Origin: a virus
Length of the DNA: 42,773 nucleotides
Virus record (IMG/VR): IMGVR_UViG_3300011013_000028
Location: 1-42,773 of that record
Reading direction: 5' to 3' (one strand)
Made by a program: the position numbers and the translations under genes
Notes under the pieces: generated by a model
Seen by the model: the letters and a program-made list of their open reading frames with translations, nothing else
Databases searched by the model: none
What the model was told of the DNA's origin: nothing
In this document: one piece after another, positions 26,875 through 34,968 of the stretch
Layout of the letters: the number at the start of each line of letters is the position of its first letter
Numbering within the stretch: position 1 is the stretch's first letter

Positions 26875-27858
26875 TTACACTGCAATCGCAGCAAAAGCTC
26901 TATTGGTAGTTGCAATCCAAGGATTCAACTGTGCCAAAACATCTGCAGTTTGAGCTGCTGTATCTGGCAATACAAGTAGAGTCATTACTCTAGAAGGTTT
27001 AGTTCCTGAAACTGGATAGTTTTCAGAAGTGTCAAAAGACTCAATGGCAATAACATCGTAAGTCTCACCTACAACAGCATCAGAAGTACCTTCTGGCGCA
27101 GGGTGATGAACTCTGTTAATTACACCATAGAACCCATTTGCAAACCATTCATGTTCAGCAATTTGCTCATACACCCCTTGTCCTAGATCTCTAGGTGTTG
27201 GTGTAGTGTTGTCAGTAGTACCAAAGCCTGATAGTTGGATATCAAATAGCATTTTGTTATACTCGCGGTCTCCTAATTTAAAATCAAGAGGCTGACCAGT
27301 AAATTCAATACCAAAGTTAGCACCATCAGTAGTCTTAACTACAGCAGCTTCATAAAATTCAGAAGCTTCAATAAGTGCGATAAACGCATCTACAATAGTT
27401 TCTTGAGTATCTGAAGCACCAGTAGTGTAATAGAAAGCACGCTTATTAAGCTGCTCTGACCACATTTCTTTGTCTTGCTTGTAATTAATTGTTAGTTTGT
27501 AATCGTTGTAAGGTAATACATCAATCGCACCTGTAGCACCATCAGATCCTACATAAGATACTTGCTCTACTGGAGCTCTATATGATGTACCAGTAACACT
27601 GATGATATTATTACCATCAATAACTACTGAAGGTTTTAGACCATCTGTGCCTGCACCTCTTCCTTGTACAATCTTGATAGTAGGACTTTCAAGAGTTGTA
27701 TCACCAGGAGTTAAAGGAGCATCATTTTGATCTAAGATAAGGATTTCACCGTCAGCTATATAAGTAGCACCTGTTGCAGGGTCAGTAATCTGAATCCCAG
27801 CAGTTCTAGCGATATCTTTACCAATTAAAAGTTTAGTTAAATTATCTGCTTTAAACAT
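26875..27858 (-). CDS. Putative capsid decoration/auxiliary structural protein
   Basis: 327 residues. The N-terminal ~110 residues are beta-rich and include ATGATYIADGEILILDQND; the middle contains the helix DAFIALIEASEFYEAAVV. The C-terminal portion (GQGVYEQIAEHEWFANGFYG) resembles head auxiliary or tail-sheath-like assembly domains seen near capsid genes in Bacteroidota phages, but I cannot name a family. It is the last gene of the head unit before the terminator at 26845-26865, so abundant expression is likely. Head decoration is inferred. Confidence 0.6.
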   Translation of the reverse strand: MFKADNLTKLLIGKDIARTAGIQITDPATGATYIADGEILILDQNDAPLTPGDTTLESPTIKIVQGRGAGTDGLKPSVVIDGNNIISVTGTSYRAPVEQVSYVGSDGATGAIDVLPYNDYKLTINYKQDKEMWSEQLNKRAFYYTTGASDTQETIVDAFIALIEASEFYEAAVVKTTDGANFGIEFTGQPLDFKLGDREYNKMLFDIQLSGFGTTDNTTPTPRDLGQGVYEQIAEHEWFANGFYGVINRVHHPAPEGTSDAVVGETYDVIAIESFDTSENYPVSGTKPSRVMTLLVLPDTAAQTADVLAQLNPWIATTNRAFAAIAV

Positions 27859-27890
27859 TTTTGTCTATTTTAATTTGTTATTATTAATTA

Positions 27891-28208
27891 TTAGGATCTC
27901 AATACAATGTATAGATCACCTACTACAGCTGCACTAGGCTTAGTACCTGCAGTTACTACTGTTTCAAAAACTGTTGTTCCTGCTGCTGCTGGGATTTGCA
28001 CTAGTAAGTCTCCTACCAAAAGACCACCAAAGTCTGTAGTAGTACTCACAGAGGTTGCTACAATTGCATCTTGTACATGTGAACCAAGACCATTTAAATA
28101 ATCCACTACTGGATTAAAGTCTTGTGCACGAACATAGATATTATTGTTTACGCCACCTGTAAGCCTTTCTTGTCTTCTTACTACCGCTACTCTTTGTAAA
28201 TTTGGCAT
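27891..28208 (-). CDS. Small head auxiliary protein candidate
   Basis: 105 residues. An N-terminal basic region (RVAVVRRQERLTGGVNNNIY) precedes beta strands in the C-terminal half (GTTVFETVVTAGTKPSA). No cysteine, no membrane segment. It sits among connector and decoration genes directly after the head-tail connector candidate; the start has the AATTATG context. A capsid auxiliary or cement role is plausible. Confidence 0.58.
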   Translation of the reverse strand: MPNLQRVAVVRRQERLTGGVNNNIYVRAQDFNPVVDYLNGLGSHVQDAIVATSVSTTTDFGGLLVGDLLVQIPAAAGTTVFETVVTAGTKPSAAVVGDLYIVLRS

Positions 28209-28210
28209 AA

Positions 28211-28927
28211 TTATTCTATTTCATTTAATTCATTCTTATTAGTCGGATATCTTGGAGACTCAATGCCTTCAAGAGCGTTTTTCACAGCAATAGCCACAAT
28301 CTCTCTGTGAGTGTGATTAGACAGCTCACAATCCTGATCTGCTAAAGGAGTTTGATATATAGAGCCTTGTTGTATTCTGATTGGTTCCCTAGTGTACCTT
28401 AAATAATATCTAATTAAGGTTTCATTAGCTGAGGGTACTAATTCAAAAGCTTCAACATTGTTAACTCTTTCATATCCTAGTCTATAAACTACAGTCCTGT
28501 CAGGTTTATTAAATGGGTCTTTAATAATTCTATTGTACCTGTCATGTGTAGTTGGATCTACTTCTGGTCTTGTTATTACTGTACTGTTATTACAGTCTAC
28601 GTAAGAAACTTCTACCTCTTCCTCCATAGCATGTCTATAATCTGTTGGTAAGTTTACAAAACTACCATTAGGCTTATTATTGCTATTTTGAATGAATGTA
28701 GCTGAATCAAAGTTTTTTGTAATGTTTTTTAAATCATCTAACCTTTTTTGTGTTTCCTCAAGTCCTTGTCTTTTTGGGTTACCCCCATAAGCTCTCTGTT
28801 CAATGAACTGTTCTTGAGCATTGTTTAGGAAGATGTCTACCTCCTCTGGAAGAAAGTTAGGGACAGACAAAGAATCAACTTTGTCCAGCCCTATCTTAAA
28901 TTGTTCATGCATTTCTTGCACTGTCAT
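28211..28927 (-). CDS. Head-tail connector / ring protein candidate
   Basis: 238 residues. The N-terminal helical pattern (LPEEVDIFLNNAQEQFIEQR) and the central strand-rich region (VVYRLGYERV, LIRYYLRYTREPI), ending in a helix (HTHREIVAIAVKNALEGI), match the adaptor/ring proteins found next to crAss-like capsid genes. These sit below the portal. The stop-to-start gap to its upstream neighbour is 3 nt. Family call is from memory of the pattern. Confidence 0.68.
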   Translation of the reverse strand: MTVQEMHEQFKIGLDKVDSLSVPNFLPEEVDIFLNNAQEQFIEQRAYGGNPKRQGLEETQKRLDDLKNITKNFDSATFIQNSNNKPNGSFVNLPTDYRHAMEEEVEVSYVDCNNSTVITRPEVDPTTHDRYNRIIKDPFNKPDRTVVYRLGYERVNNVEAFELVPSANETLIRYYLRYTREPIRIQQGSIYQTPLADQDCELSNHTHREIVAIAVKNALEGIESPRYPTNKNELNEIE

Positions 28928-28930
28928 ATC

Positions 28931-29731
28931 TTAGACTTCCAGTTTACTTTTAAGAGTAATGTAAACCTCCTGATTTTCAGGGGCCTTTAAATATGCTATG
29001 GTATCTTCTATAGAATACCCAATGATGTCACCACCTTTAAGCATGTACTTAGAGCCACTCTTTACCAACGCATTTGCTGATAAACAGTTATCAATAAATA
29101 GTTTGGTTCTGAAATTTGGATCTTCCATTACTGCAACAAACCCTAATGGATCTACGTCAATAATTTTACCAATCTCAGCTTCCAACCAATCAGTTGATGC
29201 ATCTTTAGAAGGTCTCTTTCCAGTTACCTTCAGATAAGCTGCCATATCCTCTGTATTCATGCCTCCAAAAACCTTATAGGCTTTTCTCTTTTCCTGAACT
29301 TTCTTACTCTCTACTTTTGCTTCTTGTTCTTGACTAGTCAATACATATTCCGCGAAAGGAGAATCTTTCTTTTCAGCCTCTGAGTTAGCTACAAGTTGGT
29401 GTGCTTCTAACACCTTAATAGTTAAAGCTTCCTTAGGATTCTTTTTATTAAGTGTCATACCATCTTTGTGAATCTTAATTCTGTAAGATGCCCAATAGTC
29501 TTTATTATATCTGGAAAGTGTACCAGCAGGCAGGTTGAGCTTGGTTTCAAAGAGTCTTTCATCTTCTTCCGTCAAACCTGTTACAGGAAAACCTGAACTA
29601 TCTGCCTGTGGTAATATTTCCTCAAAACAATGGGTATAACGAAATTCACCATCATGTCCCTCAGGTAACCAGCCATTCTTACGAAATTGCTTTACAGTTA
29701 CCACCTCATCTCTAAATTCTATCTCTGTCAT
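28931..29731 (-). CDS. Conserved crAss-like head-region protein
   Basis: 266 residues. The C-terminal domain (residues ~190-266: DVDPLGFVAVMEDPNFRT, CLSANALVKSGSKYMLKGG, AYLKAPENQEVYITLK) has a layout common in Bacteroidota phage proteins coded beside the capsid gene. The N-terminal half is mixed alpha/beta with a basic, charged linker at ~130-150 (EQEAKVESKKVQEKRKAYK). No catalytic motif. Likely a minor head protein or assembly factor, by position immediately after the major capsid gene. Confidence 0.62.
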   Translation of the reverse strand: MTEIEFRDEVVTVKQFRKNGWLPEGHDGEFRYTHCFEEILPQADSSGFPVTGLTEEDERLFETKLNLPAGTLSRYNKDYWASYRIKIHKDGMTLNKKNPKEALTIKVLEAHQLVANSEAEKKDSPFAEYVLTSQEQEAKVESKKVQEKRKAYKVFGGMNTEDMAAYLKVTGKRPSKDASTDWLEAEIGKIIDVDPLGFVAVMEDPNFRTKLFIDNCLSANALVKSGSKYMLKGGDIIGYSIEDTIAYLKAPENQEVYITLKSKLEV

Positions 29732-29757
29732 TCGTTATAACTTTTAGTTATTTATTA

Positions 29758-31209
29758 TTAGAGTTGTGTTGAATAAATTAATTCAGCACATGACATAGGG
29801 TTCTCTATAATCACACTCTGGTTACACATACAGTGTAATTCATAACCATCAACAGCAGAGGCAGCGCCTTTACTGAATGACATGTTAGGCCCAAGTGGAG
29901 ATGTAGATCCCGCAATATGCCACATTAACTCTTTTCTTCCTTTTGGATATACTCTTCTAATATTTCGTTTCCCTTTATGAGTACCGAAGTTTAAGATTGT
30001 ATATCTGTATGATTCTACAGGACCACCATCTGGGTGTTGCAATCTGTTAGAAACAGGATTGTCATACTCAGGTAAATGGATAAGAGTAAACTTGATACCC
30101 TGAGGTCCCATGAATTCTCTGTATTGTCCTTGGAATCCTAGATTTTGTCCAGAACCAGTGATTCTTTTAGAATCTAATGGTTGGAATCTAGCTGAATGGT
30201 TTTCTAAAGCTCTGTGGAACTGAACCATACCTCTCTCACCTGTCAAGGCCACAAAGTGTCTTTGATCTTCTGGTAAGATATTAATAGATAAGTTCAATAG
30301 CACATCCTCTAACCAGTCAATTGAAAATTGAGTGTAAGAGAATTTATAAGCTGGAGAAATTTGCTGACGAATACCAGCACCTTCAATGATAGGGAAACCT
30401 GTAGCTCCTGACATGTTGTACATATCAGATGGCCCTTTGTTAGATTCCGCATATAAAAGGTTTCTGTTCTTCTCCTTGTACCATTGGCACATGAATTCCC
30501 ACTCTGCATACTGTGTCCAGATTTTGGTAGAGTTGTTAGACTTAGGGTCTAGCATCTCAATAACCAATGGTCTGTTGTGCATGTTACCAGGCACTGTATA
30601 CGTCTTTCTCAAAGTAGAGAAGTGGTTACGCATTTTGAATGGAGAAGTGAAGTTGGTTTCACCTGCAGTCTTAGAAAGAGTACGCTCTTGTGGAGAGTAT
30701 TCTTTAGACAATTGTCTACCAGCATCTAATAAAGTTACTGGAACAAATAATGTTGGATCACTTGTCATTAGGCTAACTCGGTAAACCCAGTCAGTACCAT
30801 TTGAAATTGGTTCATCCATAACACGAACTGCAAAGCGTCTGTCGTCAAATACTAGCTTGTCTGTATATGCAAAGTATTTCTCTGGCATGATGATTTCAAA
30901 CACAGTGTTATTAACACCTGGTCTGGCAGCATCTGTAGCATTAAATCCTACAATTGGAATAGCTTTTTCATCATCGCCTTTAAGATACCACTCAAAAGCA
31001 GCATCACTTGGTAATTCTTCTTCAGCTCCCATCATAGAGAATAAAGCATCCATACCTGCGTGAGAATACATTCCAAATACCCTAGACATAATATTAGAAA
31101 CAAGCGTAGGCTCCTCATTAAATACAGTACCTAAGTGGTTATCTGTAGTAAGCCCTGACCAACTTTTTTGTTCGTAAACTTGTAAAGTATTAATCGATTG
31201 ATTAGGCAT
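29758..31209 (-). CDS. Major capsid protein (crAss-like HK97 fold)
   Basis: 483 residues. It lacks a signal peptide and begins MPNQSINTLQVYEQKSW; signatures of crAss-like capsid proteins include the FGMYSHAGMDALFSM helix, ALTGERGMVQFHRALENHS and the C-terminal segment ELIYSTQL. Position after the portal and scaffold-like genes supports the call. The protein would form the icosahedral shell. It is preceded by a 19-nt A/T-rich gap without its own promoter, so it is expressed from the promoter at 32450-32480 together with the scaffold-like gene. Confidence 0.87.
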   Translation of the reverse strand: MPNQSINTLQVYEQKSWSGLTTDNHLGTVFNEEPTLVSNIMSRVFGMYSHAGMDALFSMMGAEEELPSDAAFEWYLKGDDEKAIPIVGFNATDAARPGVNNTVFEIIMPEKYFAYTDKLVFDDRRFAVRVMDEPISNGTDWVYRVSLMTSDPTLFVPVTLLDAGRQLSKEYSPQERTLSKTAGETNFTSPFKMRNHFSTLRKTYTVPGNMHNRPLVIEMLDPKSNNSTKIWTQYAEWEFMCQWYKEKNRNLLYAESNKGPSDMYNMSGATGFPIIEGAGIRQQISPAYKFSYTQFSIDWLEDVLLNLSINILPEDQRHFVALTGERGMVQFHRALENHSARFQPLDSKRITGSGQNLGFQGQYREFMGPQGIKFTLIHLPEYDNPVSNRLQHPDGGPVESYRYTILNFGTHKGKRNIRRVYPKGRKELMWHIAGSTSPLGPNMSFSKGAASAVDGYELHCMCNQSVIIENPMSCAELIYSTQL

Positions 31210-31228
31210 TTTTCTTAGTTTTTAAATT

Positions 31229-32395
31229 TTAAATATTAAGTGCTTTCCTCGCAATACTCAAGTTCATCCCTTTCAAATTATTGGCTCTTTTGCTAGAACC
31301 AGACCCACTATTGGACGATGCTTTTTCTTTGAGGTTTCTAGTAGCTTTAGTCTCTGCTGCAGCAACTAGTGAAGAAAAGTCTCCTTTCATGATAGTAGCT
31401 AAATAAGCTACTTGCAAATCAAAGTCAGGATTTTCTCTTCTATATCTCACAATAGCATTTTCACCATTCTTATCAAGTTTGGTAATACCATTGTAAAGTT
31501 CTTTTTTCTGTTTTTCATTAAGCTCAAGGCCTGGTATAATTTCGTCTCTCTTATTAATATCTTCTTTAAGAGTTCCTAACCATTCATTATATTGCTCTCT
31601 GTCTTGAATAGCTTTTTCCTTTTCAGCTTTAACAAGTTGCTCTTTCTTGAAAGTTTCATGCTTTCTAATTTTAGTAAGAGCTCTTGCTGCTTGCTTTTCT
31701 AACAAACCTGAATCTTCATAGTCCACTAACATATCTTTAATGTCCTCTTCTGATTCACCTTGTCTAAAAAGGTTTTCAGCAATTAATTTTTTTTGTAGAT
31801 CTTCATTACCATCTAATGAATCATCAGTAATAGAATCATAGTTATATGCTTCTTTTTCTGCTTGAAGTAATGCTCCCAATGGAACACCATCATCATAGTT
31901 GTCAAGTAATGATTTGATCTCTGCAGGTAAAGATTCTTTATAATCTTCAATACCTGTTTCAATTTCTTGTTTAGATTTAGCAGATGCTTTTTCTAAAAGC
32001 CAAGCGATATCTCTATCTTCTTCTGCGCTTAACTCATCTTCATCTAAAGCGATGATTCCTTGATCTGCAAATGCCTTAAAGAAAGCATTAGGATCATCAT
32101 CTGTATCATCTGAGAGAGATGCACCTTCGTCACCTTCTCCATCTCTAATACCAATTTGTCTGGCTAGAGAATTATCTTCAAAAGGAGTATCTGGAGTATC
32201 TTCTACTACAGGGTCATTCCCTTCATTCCCTACTACGGGAGTTGTATCCTCTACTGGAGGAGTTTCTACTGGTGGAGTATCTTCTACATCTCTAACCTCA
32301 AAGCTACTTCCAGTAGCTCCTGTTGGAGTACCTAAAGCACTAATGTCGAGACCTTGTAAAGGATTTTCCATACTGTCATTAATATTTTCTGGCAT
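31229..32395 (-). CDS. Putative scaffolding protein
   Basis: 388 residues, strongly acidic in the first ~130 residues with a proline/threonine/valine/aspartate-rich low-complexity segment (VEDTPPVETPPVEDTTPVV). The second half is a charged coiled coil (ETFKKEQLVKAEKEKAIQDR) ending in a basic C-terminus (SGSSKRANNLKGMNLSI). This architecture, together with its place between portal and major capsid genes, is that of a phage scaffold. No protease motif is visible. First gene after the promoter at 32450-32480, with a ~50-nt leader. Confidence 0.72.
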   Translation of the reverse strand: MPENINDSMENPLQGLDISALGTPTGATGSSFEVRDVEDTPPVETPPVEDTTPVVGNEGNDPVVEDTPDTPFEDNSLARQIGIRDGEGDEGASLSDDTDDDPNAFFKAFADQGIIALDEDELSAEEDRDIAWLLEKASAKSKQEIETGIEDYKESLPAEIKSLLDNYDDGVPLGALLQAEKEAYNYDSITDDSLDGNEDLQKKLIAENLFRQGESEEDIKDMLVDYEDSGLLEKQAARALTKIRKHETFKKEQLVKAEKEKAIQDREQYNEWLGTLKEDINKRDEIIPGLELNEKQKKELYNGITKLDKNGENAIVRYRRENPDFDLQVAYLATIMKGDFSSLVAAAETKATRNLKEKASSNSGSGSSKRANNLKGMNLSIARKALNI

Positions 32396-32449
32396 AATTT
32401 AAATTTGGGTTTCTTTAACTCTTTTCTCTATCACGTACCCAACAAAAAA

Positions 32450-32480
32450 CAAATATACTAAATAATTTTGTAAAATGCAA
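32450..32480 (-). promoter_or_regulatory. Bacteroidota-type promoter before scaffold and capsid genes
   Basis: Minus strand: TTG (32478-32480), 20 nt, then TATATTTG (32450-32457). The leader to the ATG at 32395 is 54 nt and can form a long-loop TTGGGT/ACCCAA hairpin. This gives the abundant capsid genes their own promoter. The 124-nt gap after the portal gene contains no convincing terminator. Confidence 0.72.
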
Positions 32481-32519
32481 CCTTTTTAACTAATATACAT
32501 TTTAAATTATAGCGCTAAC

Positions 32520-34889
32520 CTATTTTTTGTCATTCTTTTTCTTCTTGGCTTCAGCTTTTTTCTGCTTAAGCTCTTTCTCTTTTAAATCTTTCTGTTGTTT
32601 TAGCTTATCTCTTTCTAAGTTTAATTTATCCGCATTAAAATCAATTTGTGCTTTTAACTTTGCAATCTCTAATTGATCTGGAATTCCATTATCATTTGAA
32701 TCTTGATCTTCTTGAAATTTAAAAGAATTAATTTCAGCAACTGTAATCTTAGTTTGGTTATCTGAATCAATCTTATAATAATCTTTCTGAAGTTCTTTTT
32801 CAGCCATTGCATTTTCTTGAGCTGCAATTTTCTCGCCTGCTTCAAGTTCTGCTTGTTGTGCTTGTTCAGTTCTGGCTTGCATGTCTTGCTCCATTGTCAT
32901 AAGCTTAGACTTAATATCAGATAAGGACTCTGATGCATACACATCTGCAATAGATGACAACATAATCTTTTCATTCTGCATAGCAGCTTGTGTCATATCT
33001 TTAAGCATTTGCAATGCCTCAACATCTTTAGAAGCGTCTGATACAAATACTCCAAACTCAGAATTGTTAAACTCATTACCATCTACGCTAAAAAATACAG
33101 AGGCTAAATCATCAGTAACATACTGAAGTTTTTTACTTCCATCTTTCCACGCTTCTTTAGCTGCTTCAACTAAACACTCTAATACTCTTTTCTTAGTCCA
33201 GTTATGCACTTGAAACCATTTCTCTGTAATATGTGAAGACTGTACTGTTGCATGTCTCACACCCCCTACAGTTTCAGAAGCAGATACTGCCCCCATTCTT
33301 TGATCAGTAACTCCTGATAGTTCTTGTAGTTTAGTCTCAATAAATTCAAGTAATTGAACATGGCCTTGTATAGCTGCCCCTGTTTCTAGATCTAGGGACT
33401 TATTCTGGTTGGAGATATTACCAGCGAGTTTTCCAGTAGATTGACCTTTAACTCCTTCATTGAATGAATCAACAAATCCAAACTTCATTGCTGATGCGTA
33501 GTATAACCATTTCTCAATTTCCCATCCTTCAGGAATAAGAGCAAGGTCAATAAGCGCAATCTTACCTTGGTTGGCTGCAATCAATAGCTCTGTTCTATAC
33601 CACATTGTAATATACAGATAGATCCAAGGAACTAATCTGTCCATAAGTGATACTGACTGAGCATTAGTAGCATTATATACAGTTCCAATATATCCAGACT
33701 TACAAGCTGAAATATTATCCATTCTTCTGAATTGCATTTTCTTAGGTCTGATATTAACATAAATATCTGCACCAATCTTAGTTCCTTCCCAATACTCGTT
33801 GATCCAGAACCATTTTATCTTTTCACCTGATAATGGCTTGTACTTCTCATCAACTACTGTACTTTGTTCAACACCATTCTCATCAGTAAATGTCAGCTCT
33901 CCTACCTTCTTTTTTGATTTCCACGTAACATAACACACTCGAATATTACCATCAGAATCATATATAGAAGAGTCATCTAATAGGGGAGAAGGGGAATCAG
34001 AAGTACCTATTACAGCTCTGTCAGGAAGTATAAAATTGCTTTGATTGATGGTATGGATGTTTGACTCTTCATCTTCTATTTTGTCAATTTGTGCAGGAGT
34101 TAAATCCTCATAGAAGTTGTCCACTATCTCTGAGATAGATAGCCACGTTTCTTCTACTATTACTTCTGCTTCATCCAGTATATCCAAGTTGTGAGGTAGG
34201 AGAGCATAAATCTCTACTGGGTTGCATCTCTTTACTAAAGGTTCGTTTGCAATAACTTCTACTTTGTAAACTTCCTCTCCTGCAAGTAATGCATCCTCCC
34301 AGCCTTTTTGGAATTTTCTATTTAAATCTTGTTGCTTCTTCAGGTAGTTAAGAGATTGTGTTGCCACATGTTCTCTCATGTCCTGATAATTATATTTATA
34401 ATAATTTAAAATATCCTCTGGCTCTTGGCCTGACTCTTGTAACTCTTGTGCCTCTTCTGGAAGTATTGAAGATAAGACCTTAAGCTTAACTGCTTCCATG
34501 ATCTCTTCTTTCCTTTGTTTTTCTTTTCTAGTAATAGCCTCTGGGTTAACAGCTCTTACTACATAGGAGAAGTGGCGCTTAGACTCTTCACCAAATAATA
34601 AATCAAAGATTGGTGTAGCAATAGGATAGTATTGCATGTTTGCTGGAAAATCAAAACCTTCATCTGCAATACCAAATGGATTACATACATACTCTAAGTC
34701 TTGTTTATCAAACTTACCATTATAAAGATTATAATTTCTAATCTTCTTATATCTAGGTGATCTCCTTGTATAGTCATATAGGGTAGTATAATGCAATGCT
34801 GCATCTATACAGTTCTCTCCCCAGTTCTGAGTTTTCTTTCTCAGAGAGACTTTTTGTTTAGGAAAATTTAAAAATGTGCTTGAGGCCAT
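32520..34889 (-). CDS. Portal protein
   Basis: 789 residues. Located directly downstream of the large terminase, as in crAss-like phages. The N-terminal ~280 residues are alpha/beta, the middle contains the region IYLYITMWYRTELLIAAN and DQRMGAVSASETVGGVRHAT, the latter typical of portal proteins. The last ~140 residues are a charged coiled coil (QARTEQAQQAELEAGEKIA) ending in a lysine-rich tail (KAEAKKKKNDKK), consistent with the C-terminal barrel or DNA-facing end. It forms the dodecameric ring for DNA entry and exit. Expressed from the promoter at 34906-34937, 16 nt upstream. Confidence 0.87.
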   Translation of the reverse strand: MASSTFLNFPKQKVSLRKKTQNWGENCIDAALHYTTLYDYTRRSPRYKKIRNYNLYNGKFDKQDLEYVCNPFGIADEGFDFPANMQYYPIATPIFDLLFGEESKRHFSYVVRAVNPEAITRKEKQRKEEIMEAVKLKVLSSILPEEAQELQESGQEPEDILNYYKYNYQDMREHVATQSLNYLKKQQDLNRKFQKGWEDALLAGEEVYKVEVIANEPLVKRCNPVEIYALLPHNLDILDEAEVIVEETWLSISEIVDNFYEDLTPAQIDKIEDEESNIHTINQSNFILPDRAVIGTSDSPSPLLDDSSIYDSDGNIRVCYVTWKSKKKVGELTFTDENGVEQSTVVDEKYKPLSGEKIKWFWINEYWEGTKIGADIYVNIRPKKMQFRRMDNISACKSGYIGTVYNATNAQSVSLMDRLVPWIYLYITMWYRTELLIAANQGKIALIDLALIPEGWEIEKWLYYASAMKFGFVDSFNEGVKGQSTGKLAGNISNQNKSLDLETGAAIQGHVQLLEFIETKLQELSGVTDQRMGAVSASETVGGVRHATVQSSHITEKWFQVHNWTKKRVLECLVEAAKEAWKDGSKKLQYVTDDLASVFFSVDGNEFNNSEFGVFVSDASKDVEALQMLKDMTQAAMQNEKIMLSSIADVYASESLSDIKSKLMTMEQDMQARTEQAQQAELEAGEKIAAQENAMAEKELQKDYYKIDSDNQTKITVAEINSFKFQEDQDSNDNGIPDQLEIAKLKAQIDFNADKLNLERDKLKQQKDLKEKELKQKKAEAKKKKNDKK

Positions 34890-34905
34890 GTTACGAAAAT
34901 AAATA

Positions 34906-34937
34906 CAAATGTAGTTAAAATATTTCTAAAAAGCAAA
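34906..34937 (-). promoter_or_regulatory. Bacteroidota-type promoter before the portal gene
   Basis: Minus strand: TTTG (34934-34937), a 20-nt A/T-rich spacer, then TACATTTG (34906-34913). The -7 box ends 16 nt before the ATG at 34889. It lies in the 79-nt gap after the terminase gene, where no terminator is seen. Confidence 0.72.
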
Positions 34938-34968
34938 CATTATTATAAAATAACATTCTTAATTATAG

